A stretch of DNA of 41,806 nt, from assembly GCA_016212965.1 (NCBI GenBank), contig JACRDA010000165.1:1-41806 (forward strand), read 5' to 3'. The translations under genes were made by a program, and so were the position numbers. The notes below the pieces were generated by a model that saw nothing but the letters and a program-made list of their open reading frames with translations, did no database searches and had not been told where the DNA came from. The stretch comes from Myxococcales bacterium (GTDB lineage: Bacteria > Myxococcota_A > Polyangia > Polyangiales > Polyangiaceae). This document shows, in pieces, positions 24,582-33,799 of the stretch (positions are counted from its first letter, which is position 1; every line of letters begins with the position of its first letter).

Positions 24582-25435
24582 CGCAGGTGCCGACGAAGAG
24601 AAAGCCACCCACCGCCCGGGCGGATCCGCGCGTGGCGGCGCTCGTCGCGGAGCTCCGCGCGCTCGGCAGCGAAAAGGACCGGGCGGGCATGGCGCGCTAC
24701 GGCATCCAGGTCGACGACGCGTTCGGCGTGTCGATCTACGTGCTCCGGAAGATCGCCAAGCGCCTCGGCACCGACCACGAGCTCGCGCTCGCGCTCTGGC
24801 GGACGGGCCACCACGAGGCGCGCCTGCTCGCCTGCTTCGTCGACGATCCGCGGGCCGTCACCGCCCGGCAGCTCGAGGACTGGGCGCGCGATTTCGACTC
24901 CTGGGACGTCTGCGACCAGGCGACGACGAGCCTCTTCGACCGGACGAGACACGCGTGGACGAAGGCGGCCGAGTGGGCAAGGCGCGACGAGGAGTGGGTC
25001 AAGCGCGGGGGCTTCGCGCTCATGGCGGGGCTCGCCGTGCACGACAAGGCGGCCGGGGACGACGCCTTCGTGAAGCTCCTGCCGCTCGTCCGGCGCGGGG
25101 CGACGGACGACCGCAACTTCGTCAAGAAGGCCGTCAACTGGGCGCTCCGCAACATCGGCAAGCGCAACCGCGTCCTGCACGCCGCCGCCATCGCCTGCGC
25201 CGAAGCGATCCGTGCGGCCGCGGACGAGCGCGCGGGTGGCGAGCGCGGCGGGGACGCGGGGGCACGCGCCGCGCGCTGGGTGGCCGCCGACGCGCTCCGG
25301 GAGCTCGCGTCCGCGAAGATTCAGGCGCGGCTCGGGGCTACTCCCGCCGCGTTCCCGCGGCGCGCCGCCACGAGCGGGCGAGCGCGTCGGCGGCGCGGCG
25401 GACGTCGTCCTCGGTCGTGCTGCGTCCGAGGGTGA
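24578..25435 (+). CDS. DNA alkylation repair protein, AlkD-like HEAT-repeat family
   Basis: This 285-residue alpha-helical HEAT-repeat protein has the AlkD family core: KRLGTDHELALALWRTGHHEARLLACFVDDP, LEDWARDFDSWDVCDQ, RRDEEWVKRGGFALMAGLAVHDK and FVKKAVNWALRNIGKRN (about residues 60-195). AlkD-type proteins bind and excise bulky or cationic alkylated bases without base flipping. GTG start overlapping the PemK-like stop. The last about 30 residues are Arg/Gly-rich and overlap the convergent cysteine desulfurase gene by 98 bases, so the true stop may be a late accretion. Confidence 0.87.
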   Translation: MTQVPTKRKPPTARADPRVAALVAELRALGSEKDRAGMARYGIQVDDAFGVSIYVLRKIAKRLGTDHELALALWRTGHHEARLLACFVDDPRAVTARQLEDWARDFDSWDVCDQATTSLFDRTRHAWTKAAEWARRDEEWVKRGGFALMAGLAVHDKAAGDDAFVKLLPLVRRGATDDRNFVKKAVNWALRNIGKRNRVLHAAAIACAEAIRAAADERAGGERGGDAGARAARWVAADALRELASAKIQARLGATPAAFPRRAATSGRARRRRGGRRPRSCCVRG

Positions 25436-26489
25436 GGCGCACCGAGCCGAGGGCCTGGGCGGCGGGCACGCCCATGGCGAGGATGACCGCGGAGGCGCGC
25501 TCGTGGCCCTCGTGGCAGGTCGAGCCGGTGGAGGCCGCGAGCTCGGGAGCGCGCTCGAGCACGGCGGCGCCGGAGGCGCGCGGAAAGCGGACGTTGAGCG
25601 TGTTCGGCAGGCAGAGCTCGCGCCGGCCGTTCTGCGCGAGCCCGGGCACGGCGGCCGCGAGCCGGTCCCAGAGGGCGTCGCCGAGGGTGCGCAGGCGCGC
25701 CCCGAGGTGCGCGAGATCGCGCGCCGCGAGCTCGCAGGCGACGCCGAGCCCGACGATCGAGGCGACGTTCTCGGTCCCGGGGCGCAGGCCGCGCTCGTGG
25801 CCGGCGCCGAGCGCGAAGGGGACGAGCTCGGTGCCGCGCCGGACGTAGAGCGCGCCGACGCCCTTCGGCGCGTAGAGCTTGTGGCCGGCCACGGACAGAA
25901 GATCGACGTCGAGCTCGCGCACCTTCACGGGCACCTTGCCGACGGACTGCGCCGCGTCGGTGTGGACGACCGCGCCGACGGCGTGCGCGAGCGCCGCGAG
26001 CTCGGCGACGGGCTGGAGCGCGCCGGTCTCGTTGTTCGAGTGCATCACGGTCACGAGGGCCGTGTCGGCGTCGAGCGCCTCGCGCGCCGCCGCGACGCCT
26101 GCGCGACCGTCGGCGTCGACGCCGAGGCGCGTCACGCGGTGGCCGTGCTCTTCGAGCCAGGCCGACGGGCGCTCGGTCGCGGGGTGCTCGACCACCGTCG
26201 TGACGACGTGGCGGCGCGCCGGGCGCGCCTCGGCGACGCCGCGGATGGCGAGGTTGTTCGCCTCGGTGCCGCCCGAGGTGAAGACGATCTCGTCCTCGTC
26301 GCAGCCGAGCAGCGCGGCCACCTGCCCGCGCGCGCGGGCGACGGCGCTGCGGGCGCGCGTGCCGTAGACGTGGCCGCTCGACGGGTTGCCGAAGTGCTCG
26401 CGGAGGTAGGGCAGCATCGCGTCGACGACCTCGGGCAGGAGCGGCGTCGTGGCGTTGTGGTCGAGGTAGATGGGATCGTCGGGGCTCAT
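25338..26489 (-). CDS. Cysteine desulfurase (IscS/NifS-type, PLP-dependent)
   Basis: This 383-residue class V aminotransferase-fold enzyme starts with IYLDHNATTPLLPEV. It has TSGGTEANNLAIRG, HPATERP, MHSNNETGALQPV, HTDAAQSVGK, the PLP lysine in SVAGHKLYAPKGVGALY, GLRPGTENV and the mobile active-site Cys in STGSTCHEGH. It supplies persulfide sulfur for Fe-S clusters or thiolation of tRNA. No iscU, iscR or mnmA neighbour is seen, so it is a stand-alone copy. ATG 26489. Its 3' end overlaps the AlkD-like gene by 98 bases on the opposite strand. Confidence 0.93.
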   Translation of the reverse strand: MSPDDPIYLDHNATTPLLPEVVDAMLPYLREHFGNPSSGHVYGTRARSAVARARGQVAALLGCDEDEIVFTSGGTEANNLAIRGVAEARPARRHVVTTVVEHPATERPSAWLEEHGHRVTRLGVDADGRAGVAAAREALDADTALVTVMHSNNETGALQPVAELAALAHAVGAVVHTDAAQSVGKVPVKVRELDVDLLSVAGHKLYAPKGVGALYVRRGTELVPFALGAGHERGLRPGTENVASIVGLGVACELAARDLAHLGARLRTLGDALWDRLAAAVPGLAQNGRRELCLPNTLNVRFPRASGAAVLERAPELAASTGSTCHEGHERASAVILAMGVPAAQALGSVRLTLGRSTTEDDVRRAADALARSWRRAAGTRRE

Positions 26490-26540
26490 GGGCTCGCGGC
26501 GAGGGTGCCCGCGAACCGGGCGGCGCGCTACAGTCTCGCC

Positions 26541-27113
26541 GTGGCGCGGAGCTCCGACGAGGACGAGACCGAGCACGTCGCGCTCCTGCGCGGCATCAAC
26601 GTGGGCGGCAAGAACAAGCTGCCGATGAAGGAGCTCGTGCCGCTCTTCGAGCAGGCCGGGTGCCGCGCGGTGCGGACCTACATCCAGAGCGGCAACGTCG
26701 TCTTCCGCGCCGCCGGCGCGCGGGCGGCGCGCGTTCCCGGCGTCGTGGCGGACGCCATCGAGGCGCGCTTCGGCTTCCGGGCGCCCGTCGTGCTGCGCAC
26801 GGCAGCCGAGCTCCGCGCGGTCGCGGGCGCCAACCCCTTCGTGCGGAGCGGCGCGGAGGCGGGGGCCCTGCACGTCGTGTTCCTCGCGGAGCGACCGACC
26901 GCGAGCCGGGCGGGGGCGCTCGATCCGGGCCGGTCGCCGCCGGACGAGCTCGTGCTCCGCGGGCGCGAGATCTACCTCCGCCTGCCGAACGGCGCCGCGC
27001 GCACGAAGCTGACGAACGCGTACTTCGACGCGACGCTCGCGACGACGAGCACCGTCCGGAACTGGCGCACGGTGCTCGCGCTCGCGGCGATGCCGCGAGA
27101 CGGCGGGCGCTGA
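26541..27113 (+). CDS. DUF1697 domain protein
   Basis: This 190-residue protein matches DUF1697: HVALLRGINVGGKNKLPM, AGCRAVRTYIQSGNVVF, GFRAPVVLRTAAEL, NPF, then REIYLRLPNGAARTKLTN and STVRNWRTVLAL. GTG start at 26541. Divergent from the cysteine desulfurase with about 50 bases between them. A small cytoplasmic protein whose function is not established; structurally related members form alpha/beta domains. Confidence 0.9.
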   Translation: MARSSDEDETEHVALLRGINVGGKNKLPMKELVPLFEQAGCRAVRTYIQSGNVVFRAAGARAARVPGVVADAIEARFGFRAPVVLRTAAELRAVAGANPFVRSGAEAGALHVVFLAERPTASRAGALDPGRSPPDELVLRGREIYLRLPNGAARTKLTNAYFDATLATTSTVRNWRTVLALAAMPRDGGR

Positions 27114-27172
27114 GGCCGTTCGCGCGCGGACACGCTGTTCCCGTCGCCCCGGGTTCGTGCCAGAAACGGGGC

Positions 27173-28102
27173 ATGACGGAGCCGAAGTACCGCCTGGTGA
27201 CGCGCAGCGATTTCGACGGCCTCGTGTGCGCCGTGTTGCTGAAGGAGCTCGACATGATCGACGAGATCCTGTTCGTGCACCCCAAGGACATGCAGGACGG
27301 CAAGGTCGAGATCACCGGCCGCGACATCTCCACGAACCTGCCGTACGTGCCGGGCGCGCACCTGGCGTTCGACCATCACCACAGCGAGACGCTGCGCGTC
27401 GGCAAGCCCGACAACTACATCTGCCGGGCCGATGCGCCGTCCGCGGCGCGCGTCGTGTACGACCACTTCGGGGGCAAGGAGCGGTTCCCGCGCGTCGCCG
27501 ACGACCTCATGGCCGCCGTCGATCAGGGCGACTCGGCCGCCTACAGCGAGGAGGAGATCCTGAGCCCGAAGGGCTGGACGCTGCTCAACTTCCTGATGGA
27601 CGCCCGCACGGGCCTCGGCCGCTTCCGCTCCTTCCGCATCTCGAACTACGACCTCATGATGCAGCTCATCGACGCCTGCCGGACGCGCGGCGTCGACGAG
27701 ATCCTCGAGCTGCCGGACGTGAAGGAGCGCGTCGAGCTCTACTTCGAGCACCACGAGAAGTTCAAGGAGCAGCTCCGGCGCTGCGCCACGGTCCACGACA
27801 AGCTCGTGGTGCTCGATCTGCGCGGCGAGGAGATCATCTGGCCGGGCAATCGCTTCATGCTCTACGCGCTCTACCCGACGTGCAACATCTCGATCCACGT
27901 GCTCTGGGGCAAGCAGCGGCAGAACACGGTCTTCGCCGTCGGCAAATCCATCCTCGACCGCAGCTCCCGCACCGACGTCGGCGAGCTCATGCTCACCTTC
28001 GGCGGCGGCGGGCACATCGCCGCGGGCACCTGCCAGGTCGACAACGACAAGGCGCAGGCGACGCTCGACGAGCTCGTCGAGATCATCAACGAGGACGGCT
28101 GA
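27173..28102 (+). CDS. DHH-family phosphoesterase (exopolyphosphatase/NanoRNase-like)
   Basis: This 309-residue protein has DHH motif I RSDFDGLVCAVLL, the DHH-like DHHHSE around residue 66, a metal-binding AAVDQGDSA, and the C-terminal DHHA1-type GGGGHIAAGTCQV. Enzymes of this superfamily hydrolyse phosphodiester or pyrophosphate bonds in nanoRNA, cyclic dinucleotides or polyphosphate, using two Mn ions. Substrate cannot be told from the sequence. ATG 27173. The TerB-like gene follows on the same strand 27 bases later. Confidence 0.87.
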   Translation: MTEPKYRLVTRSDFDGLVCAVLLKELDMIDEILFVHPKDMQDGKVEITGRDISTNLPYVPGAHLAFDHHHSETLRVGKPDNYICRADAPSAARVVYDHFGGKERFPRVADDLMAAVDQGDSAAYSEEEILSPKGWTLLNFLMDARTGLGRFRSFRISNYDLMMQLIDACRTRGVDEILELPDVKERVELYFEHHEKFKEQLRRCATVHDKLVVLDLRGEEIIWPGNRFMLYALYPTCNISIHVLWGKQRQNTVFAVGKSILDRSSRTDVGELMLTFGGGGHIAAGTCQVDNDKAQATLDELVEIINEDG

Positions 28103-28129
28103 GCGACGCGCCTCGCCGAGCCCACGCCC

Positions 28130-28636
28130 GTGTTCTCGTTCCTCCAGAAGAAGCGCGCCGCGGCCGATCCGGGTCGCGCGCGCGAGCTCTACGCCGCCGT
28201 CCGCGCCGCGCTCGGCGACGACGACGTGCACGTGCGCATCGTGGCGTCGACGGCGGCCCTGCTCGTGTGCATCGCCTACGCCGACTGCGACTACTCCCCC
28301 GAGGAGGAGGCCGTCGTGCGGAGCACGCTCGCGCGGGTGCAGGGGCTCGACGCGGCGGGCATCACGGCCATCGCGGGGGTGCTGCGCGCCCACACGGTCG
28401 CCATCGCGGCGGCGGAGGCTACGACCTACGCGCGCGAGCTCGTCGCGCTCACCGACCTCGACTTTCGCGCCCAGCTGCTCGACGTGCTCGTCGATCTCGC
28501 GGGGGCGGACGGCGTCCTCACGGTGAGCGAGACCAACGCCCTGCGCACGACGACGCGCGCCCTCGGCCTCCCGCAGGAGGTCTACACCGCCTCGCAGGCG
28601 CGGCACCGCGACAAGCTCGCCGTGCTCAAGCGCTGA
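28130..28636 (+). CDS. TerB-like (tellurite resistance/DjlA-type) domain protein
   Basis: This 168-residue all-helical protein resembles the TerB/TerB-C fold: LLVCIAYADCDYSPEEEAVVRSTL, then LDFRAQLLDVLVDLAGADGVLTVSE, each with an acidic D-x-D/E loop of the kind that binds divalent metal in TerB proteins. GTG start. It follows the DHH phosphoesterase and overlaps the convergent ATP-grasp gene by 11 bases. Members are linked to stress or metal sensing; a tellurite role is not implied here. Confidence 0.72.
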   Translation: MFSFLQKKRAAADPGRARELYAAVRAALGDDDVHVRIVASTAALLVCIAYADCDYSPEEEAVVRSTLARVQGLDAAGITAIAGVLRAHTVAIAAAEATTYARELVALTDLDFRAQLLDVLVDLAGADGVLTVSETNALRTTTRALGLPQEVYTASQARHRDKLAVLKR

Positions 28637-29531
28637 CGGGTCGGGTCGGGGCGGGTGGGCGTCCGCCGCGCGCGAGCCAGGCGAGCACGGCGTCGGCGAA
28701 GTTGCGCGGTGCGCGCTCGTCCATGCGAAAGTAGAGCGAGGGCTCGATCGCCTCGAGCTCCATCAGGGCGAGCGTGCCGTCGGCGAGGCGCACGAGATCG
28801 ACCCGCGCCTGGAGCGGCTCTTGCCCGAGCGCGCCGAGGACGCGCGCGCCGGCCGCGTGCAGGGCGGCGTCGGGCTCGAGGCGGGTGATGAGCCCGCCGT
28901 GCTCCTCCTGGACGCGGAAGTCGCCCCGCTTCGGTTGCTTCGTGACGGCGTGGCTGTAGCGGCCGTCGAAGTAGAAGAGCGAGTGCTCGCCCTCGTCGAG
29001 CACCGAGGGCACGAAGGGCTGCGCGAGGTAGGCGCGCGCCCGGTAGCGCGCGGCGATGACGCGGGCCGCCTCGTCGGCGAGGGCGGTCGTGATGCGGTAG
29101 GCGTCGTCGGCGTTGGCTCCGACGGCGGGCTTCAGCACGCACTCGTCGCAGGCGAGGCGCGCGGGCAGGAGGCGAAGCTCGCCGGGCTCGAGGCCCCTAC
29201 CGAAGAGCGTGGGGACGATGGGCACGCCGCGCTCCCCGAGCTCGCGGAGGTAGGTCTTGTCGGCGTTCCAGCGCACGAGCGCCGAAGGGTTCGCGAGCGG
29301 GACGTCGAGCGCCTCGATGCCGTCGAGCACGGCGAGGAACCCGGCGAGGTCGCGCTGGTAGTCCCACGGCGTGCGCACGATGACGCCGTCGTAGGCGCGC
29401 CAGTCCCGCGCCCTTCGCCACGGGACCTCCTCGACGACGAGGCCGCGGCGCTCGAGCTCGGCGATGGCGAGGGCGTCGTCGATGACGAAGCCCGTGCGAT
29501 CCTCGAGCGTGAGCAGGGCGAGCCGGGCCAT
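28626..29531 (-). CDS. ATP-grasp ligase, RimK/glutathione synthetase-like
   Basis: This 301-residue protein has an N-terminal pre-ATP-grasp domain (LALLTLEDRTGFVIDD; VIVRTPWDYQRD) and an ATP-grasp core: LKPAVGANADDAY (nucleotide Lys), YLAQPFVPSVLDEGEHSLFYFDGRYSHAVTK, VQEEHGG and the metal-binding end LMELEAIEPSLYF. Homologues occur as glutathione-synthetase-like ligases of unknown substrate. ATG 29531. Its start lies 19 bases downstream of the dnaJ stop on the same strand, so both could be in one transcript with the genes above. Confidence 0.85.
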   Translation of the reverse strand: MARLALLTLEDRTGFVIDDALAIAELERRGLVVEEVPWRRARDWRAYDGVIVRTPWDYQRDLAGFLAVLDGIEALDVPLANPSALVRWNADKTYLRELGERGVPIVPTLFGRGLEPGELRLLPARLACDECVLKPAVGANADDAYRITTALADEAARVIAARYRARAYLAQPFVPSVLDEGEHSLFYFDGRYSHAVTKQPKRGDFRVQEEHGGLITRLEPDAALHAAGARVLGALGQEPLQARVDLVRLADGTLALMELEAIEPSLYFRMDERAPRNFADAVLAWLARGGRPPAPTRPVSA

Positions 29532-29550
29532 GGCGCGGGTTGCGGGGCGC

Positions 29551-30642
29551 TCAGCCGGGCTTCTGGGCCCGCTCGAGCTCGCGCAGGTGCGTGAAGAGCG
29601 CGCGCGCCTCGTCGGAGAGCTCGGTCGGGACGTCGACGCGCACGATGACGTAGAGCGCGCCGCGCTCCCCGCCGCCGAGCTCGGGCAGGCCCTTGCCCGG
29701 GAGCGGGAAGACGGCGCCGGGCTGGGTGCCAGCCGGCACGGTGGTCGGTCCGTCGAGCGTCTCGACGGCGAGTTCGGTGCCGAGCGCGGCGTCGGCGACC
29801 GACAGGCGCGCCACGTGGCTGAGATCGGTGCCGCGGCGCTCGAAGCGCGGATCGGGCGCGGTCTCGACGAAGACGAGCAGGTTGCCCGCGGGCCCGCCCG
29901 GCGTCGGGCTCGGCATGCCGTGGCCCGCGACTCGCAGGACGACCCCGTCCGTCGCTCCGACGGGGACGCGCACGCGGACCTCCTCCTCGCGCGCCACCTC
30001 GCCCGTGGCCGAGCAGCTCGGGCACGGCTGTTCGATGAGCTTGCCGCGGCCGCGGCAGCTCTCGCAGGTCGTGATGGTCTCGAACAGGACGTTGCCGCGC
30101 CGCGAGCGCTGCGCCTGCTGGCCCGTACCGTGGCAGCCCTCGCAGGCGCGCGGTTTCGTCCCGGCGGCGGCGCCGCTGCCCTGGCAGGCGTCGCAGCTGT
30201 GGGTGCGGCGGAAGCGCACGGTCTCCATGCCGCCGTGGAGCACGCGCTCGAGCGGCACGGCGAGCGCGACCTCGAGGTCGGCGCCGGGCATCGGCCCCGC
30301 GCGGCGCGGGCGGCGCCCGAAGCGGTCGAAGAAGGGCGCGCCGAAGCCGAAGCCCAGGCCGCCGAGCAGATCGCCGAGGTCGAGACCGCCGAAGAGATCC
30401 TCTTGCGAGACGTCGCTCACGGCCGCGAAGCCGTGCCGGTCGTAACGCGCGCGCTTGTCGGGGTCGGACAGGACCGCGAAGGCCTCGGCGATCTGCTTGA
30501 ACTTCGCCTCGGCGTCGGGCGCGCGGTTGCGGTCCGGGTGGTACTGCTTGGCGAGCTCGCGGAAGGCGGCCTTGATGGCCTTGTCGTCGGCGTCGCGGGG
30601 CACGCCGAGCACTTCGTAGTAGTCGCGACGTGGCTCGGGCAC
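29551..30642 (-). CDS. dnaJ: DnaJ, type I (class A) J-domain co-chaperone
   Basis: This 363-residue protein has a J domain ([37 protein letters not shown] at 35-37), a short Gly/Phe-rich region ([17 protein letters not shown]), and four CxxCxGxG-type zinc motifs ([32 protein letters not shown]). C-terminal substrate-binding domains follow ([29 protein letters not shown]). It stimulates DnaK ATPase and delivers clients. GTG start at 30642 with a near-perfect GGAGGTGA site. No dnaK or grpE is adjacent, so it may be a second, dedicated DnaJ. Confidence 0.95.
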   Translation of the reverse strand: MPEPRRDYYEVLGVPRDADDKAIKAAFRELAKQYHPDRNRAPDAEAKFKQIAEAFAVLSDPDKRARYDRHGFAAVSDVSQEDLFGGLDLGDLLGGLGFGFGAPFFDRFGRRPRRAGPMPGADLEVALAVPLERVLHGGMETVRFRRTHSCDACQGSGAAAGTKPRACEGCHGTGQQAQRSRRGNVLFETITTCESCRGRGKLIEQPCPSCSATGEVAREEEVRVRVPVGATDGVVLRVAGHGMPSPTPGGPAGNLLVFVETAPDPRFERRGTDLSHVARLSVADAALGTELAVETLDGPTTVPAGTQPGAVFPLPGKGLPELGGGERGALYVIVRVDVPTELSDEARALFTHLRELERAQKPG

Positions 30643-30668
30643 GGGATCACCTCCGGGGGGCGCGGGGC

Positions 30669-31484
30669 TCAGCCGAACACGGCCACGGACTGGCGCGAAG
30701 CGGCGACGAGCCGGCCGCGGTCGTCCCACATCCGGCCGTCCACCGTGGCGTAGCCGTCGCTCGCGGCGATGCCGTCGGCCTCGAAGCGCCACCAGGCCTC
30801 GGGCGCGAAGCCCGCGGCGGGGGGCGCGACCGCGAGATCGACCATCCACGTCACGGTGCTCGCGGGCACGCGGGCTGGCAGGAGCGGGAGCACCGGCGCG
30901 GGCCACGCGTCCACGAGCGCGAGCAGGGCGGCGGCGTCGACCGGGGTCGGCGCCGCGTGGCGGATCCAGCCGCCGACGTTCGCGACCGAGGCGCCCGCGA
31001 ACGGAAAGCGGTCCGAGGCCCAGCGGAAGTCGAAGTGCTGCGTGAAGGCCGGCGTGAACCCCTCGACGTAGGGGAAGCGGGCGAGCGCCTCCGCGGGCGG
31101 GGCAGCGGGCGGAGAGGCCGGCGCGAGGGCGAGCGTCGAGGGGCGCGAGGCGCCGAAGGCGGCGACCACGACCGCGCACGTCTCGCCCGCCTGCACGATG
31201 CGGGCCTCGGCGTGGGTGAGCGCCCGACCCGCGCGGAGCAGGCGCACCTCGACCTCGACCGGGCCCGCGACGGCGGGCGAGACGAAATCGACGACGACGG
31301 AGCGGAGTGCGCGCTCGGGCGGCACGCGCGCGGAAAGTGCGCGCAGGCCTTGCGCGGCGATGAGCCCACCGAAGGCGCCGCGGCCCTGCGTCCAGTCCTC
31401 GGGCACGCGGGCGAGGAAGCCGTCGCCGCGCGCATCGACGGCGGAGGCGACGGCGAAGGGGGTGGTGGACGCGGGCGCAGTCAT
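30669..31484 (-). CDS. Acyl-CoA thioesterase, TesB-like double hotdog
   Basis: This 271-residue double-hotdog protein has [25 protein letters not shown] in the first repeat, [19 protein letters not shown], and in the second half [23 protein letters not shown] and VTWMVDLA. This is the 4HBT_3 / TesB-like family that hydrolyses acyl-CoA thioesters. ATG 31484 overlaps the zinc-ribbon gene's stop as ATGA. Physiological substrate unknown. Confidence 0.87.
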   Translation of the reverse strand: MTAPASTTPFAVASAVDARGDGFLARVPEDWTQGRGAFGGLIAAQGLRALSARVPPERALRSVVVDFVSPAVAGPVEVEVRLLRAGRALTHAEARIVQAGETCAVVVAAFGASRPSTLALAPASPPAAPPAEALARFPYVEGFTPAFTQHFDFRWASDRFPFAGASVANVGGWIRHAAPTPVDAAALLALVDAWPAPVLPLLPARVPASTVTWMVDLAVAPPAAGFAPEAWWRFEADGIAASDGYATVDGRMWDDRGRLVAASRQSVAVFG

Positions 31485-32011
31485 CGGCCGAACGACTTGT
31501 GGGCGGGGAAGAGGCGCGCGAGGAGCTCGGCGCGCGCCGCCGCGTGGCGGGCCTCCGCGTCGTGCACCGCCCGATCGATGCTCTGCGCCTCGCGGAGCGA
31601 CAGCGCCTGGCGCAGGGCCCGGAGCTCGCCCGCATCGAACCACGTGCCGTGGACGCCGCACACGTCGAGGCGCATCCGGACGCCGTGGCGACGCTCGTCG
31701 GTGGTCGTGCCCACGAGCTCGGCGTCGCAGTGTGGGCACGCGAGCGCGCCCGTCGGCGCGGCGGCCGCGCGGAAGGCGGCGCCGGCTGCCGGGGCCGCGG
31801 GCGGCGAGTCGTCGGGTGGCCCGGAGCGCAGCCGGCCGATGAGCTCCGCCGCGTACGTGGAGAGCGGCATGGCGAGCAGGCGCTGGCAAAAGCGCGTGTC
31901 GACCCATGCGCCGTAGCACGTGCCGCAGGCGTGGATCTCGAGGTCCGGGACGCGGCCGAGATGCAGCGCGACGCGGCAGCGGGGACAGACGAGCTCGCTC
32001 CATTCGACCAT
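31481..32011 (-). CDS. Zinc-ribbon (TFIIB-like, zf-TFIIB) protein
   Basis: This 176-residue protein has two zinc-ribbon units: CPRCRVAL ... [17 protein letters not shown] at the N-terminus and CPHCDAELV ... [20 protein letters not shown] in the second half. The CxxC ... C-G-x-H/C-GxWxD pattern is typical of bacterial zf-TFIIB proteins of unknown function. It lies immediately upstream of the thioesterase gene, with a 4-base overlap. ATG 32011; an upstream ATG at 32029 is possible. Divergent from the metallophosphatase gene, with about 140 bases between. Confidence 0.8.
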   Translation of the reverse strand: MVEWSELVCPRCRVALHLGRVPDLEIHACGTCYGAWVDTRFCQRLLAMPLSTYAAELIGRLRSGPPDDSPPAAPAAGAAFRAAAAPTGALACPHCDAELVGTTTDERRHGVRMRLDVCGVHGTWFDAGELRALRQALSLREAQSIDRAVHDAEARHAAARAELLARLFPAHKSFGR

Positions 32012-32153
32012 GGGGCTCGACGCTAGCATGCGCGCCCGGGCGCCGCGGCGTGCGCGTGCCCGCGTGTGCCCGCGCGTGCCTGGGCGTCCGGGCGGCGTGA
32101 CGCGAGCGGGTGAAAGCGCGATAGTGCGGGCGCTCACGCGGCGGTCCACGACG

Positions 32154-33149
32154 ATGCGTTTCCGGCTCCATCTGGGTCTCGTGTGCCTCGCGGTCGGCGC
32201 GACGGCGTGTACCGGTGACGACACGACGAGCGCGGGCAGCGGCGGCTCGGGTGCGCTCGGCGGTGGAGCGGGCGGGGGCGCTGCAGCGGGCGGTGCGGGC
32301 GGCACCGGCGGCGGGGCAGCGGGGCACGGCGGCGCCGTGCCGACGCCTGCGCCCGTGCGCCTCGCCGTGATCGGCGACTTCGGCGACGACTCGTCCCAGG
32401 AGGCCGCGGTCGCGGCGCTGGTCGCGGGCTGGAGCCCCGACTTCGTGGTGACGCTCGGCGACAACAACTACCCGGCCGGGGCGGCCTCCACGATCGATGC
32501 CGCGATCGGGCAGTACTACCAGGCCTTCATCGGCAGCTACCAGGGCGCGTACGGAGCCGGCAGCCCGGTGAACCGCTTCTTCCCGTGCCCGGGCAACCAC
32601 GACTGGATGGCGTCCGGGCTCGCGCCCTACCTCGACTACTTCACGCTGCCCGGCAACGAGCGGTACTACGAGGTCGATTTCGGCCTCGTGCGCCTGTTCG
32701 CGATCGACAGCGACACGCACGAGCCCGACGGGGCGACGGCCTCGAGCGTGCAGGCCGGCTGGGCACAGGCCCGCATCGAGGCCTCGCCCGCGTGCTGGGA
32801 TCTCGTCGTGTTCCACCACGCCGCCTATTCGTCCTCGTCCGCGCACGGCTCGACGACGCGCATGCGCTGGGCGTTCGAGCCGTGGGGTGCCGACGCGGTC
32901 CTGAGCGGACACGACCACACCTACGAGCGGCTCCTCGTCGGCGGCATCCCGTACTTCGTCAACGGCATCGGGGGCGCCGGCCTCTATGCGTTCGGGACGC
33001 CCATCGCGGAGTCGGTCGCGCGCTACAACGATCGCCACGGTGCGATGCTCGTCACGGCGACCACGAGTGACCTCACCTTCGAGCTCTACAGCGACGACGG
33101 CATCCTGCAGGACAGCCACGTCTCGCAGAAGAACTGCCTTTCCCCATGA
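32154..33149 (+). CDS. Secreted lipoprotein metallophosphatase (purple acid phosphatase-like)
   Basis: This 331-residue protein has a lipoprotein signal (LGLVCLAVGATAC, Cys19), then a Gly/Ser/Ala-rich linker (about residues 25-62), a style common in myxobacterial envelope proteins. The calcineurin-like fold carries all metal motifs: GDFGDD, GDNNYP, GNHDW, FHHAAY and GHDHTYER. It is expected to hydrolyse phosphate esters at the cell surface or in the periplasm. ATG 32154. The next gene starts within its stop (ATGA), which suggests co-expression with the membrane protein. Confidence 0.92.
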   Translation: MRFRLHLGLVCLAVGATACTGDDTTSAGSGGSGALGGGAGGGAAAGGAGGTGGGAAGHGGAVPTPAPVRLAVIGDFGDDSSQEAAVAALVAGWSPDFVVTLGDNNYPAGAASTIDAAIGQYYQAFIGSYQGAYGAGSPVNRFFPCPGNHDWMASGLAPYLDYFTLPGNERYYEVDFGLVRLFAIDSDTHEPDGATASSVQAGWAQARIEASPACWDLVVFHHAAYSSSSAHGSTTRMRWAFEPWGADAVLSGHDHTYERLLVGGIPYFVNGIGGAGLYAFGTPIAESVARYNDRHGAMLVTATTSDLTFELYSDDGILQDSHVSQKNCLSP

Positions 33150-33799
33150 CCGAAGCCTCCGTCCAGGCCCTGCGCGGGCTGCGCGATCCGACGACCCTGC
33201 GCTGGTACGTGATCCCGTTGCTCGCGTTCGTCTTTTACGTCTACGTGCGCGAGATCCAGGCGGCGCGGCGCAGCCGGAACTGGGACGCCGTCGTCGCGGG
33301 GCTCGTGCTCTTCGGCATGGACTTCGTGAACGAGACCGCCAACGGCTGGATCCTCAACCTGACCGGCCGCTCCGCGCTCTGGACCGCGCCGGGCGAGACG
33401 GCCCTGCGCACCATGGTGGGCTGGAACATCGAGATCATGTTCATGTTCGCCATCGGCGGCATCGTGTACTTCCACACGCTGTCGGACGACCCGAAGGCGC
33501 GCATCCTCGGCCTGCCGGAGCGCTGGTTCTGGGCCGTCGGCTACGCGGCCTTTTGCGTGCTCGTCGAGTGCCTGCTCAACGCGGGCGGTCTGCTCGTGTG
33601 GGAGTACCCGTTCTGGAACCGCTCGTTCGCGGGCGTGTGGCTCATCTTCCTCTTCGGGTACTTCCACTTCTACGTCGCCATCATCCTCGTGCTCCGCCTC
33701 TCGACCCTGAAGAGGCGCCTGGCCGCCGTCGGCGGCATCTACGGCCTCGCCGTGGCGGGCAACGTGGTCGGGCTTGGCGTGCTCGGGTTCCAGTACTGA
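33146..33799 (+). CDS. Polytopic integral membrane protein of unknown function
   Basis: This 217-residue protein has about six hydrophobic segments: WYVIPLLAFVFYVYV, AVVAGLVLFGMDFV, IEIMFMFAIGGIVYF, FWAVGYAAFCVLVECLL, VWLIFLFGYFHFYVAIILVL and IYGLAVAGNVVGLGVLG. A loop with NETANGWI and conserved-looking WNIEIMFMF stands out. I recognise no named family. It is translationally coupled to the metallophosphatase lipoprotein, so both probably act at the envelope. Confidence 0.8.
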   Translation: MTEASVQALRGLRDPTTLRWYVIPLLAFVFYVYVREIQAARRSRNWDAVVAGLVLFGMDFVNETANGWILNLTGRSALWTAPGETALRTMVGWNIEIMFMFAIGGIVYFHTLSDDPKARILGLPERWFWAVGYAAFCVLVECLLNAGGLLVWEYPFWNRSFAGVWLIFLFGYFHFYVAIILVLRLSTLKRRLAAVGGIYGLAVAGNVVGLGVLGFQY

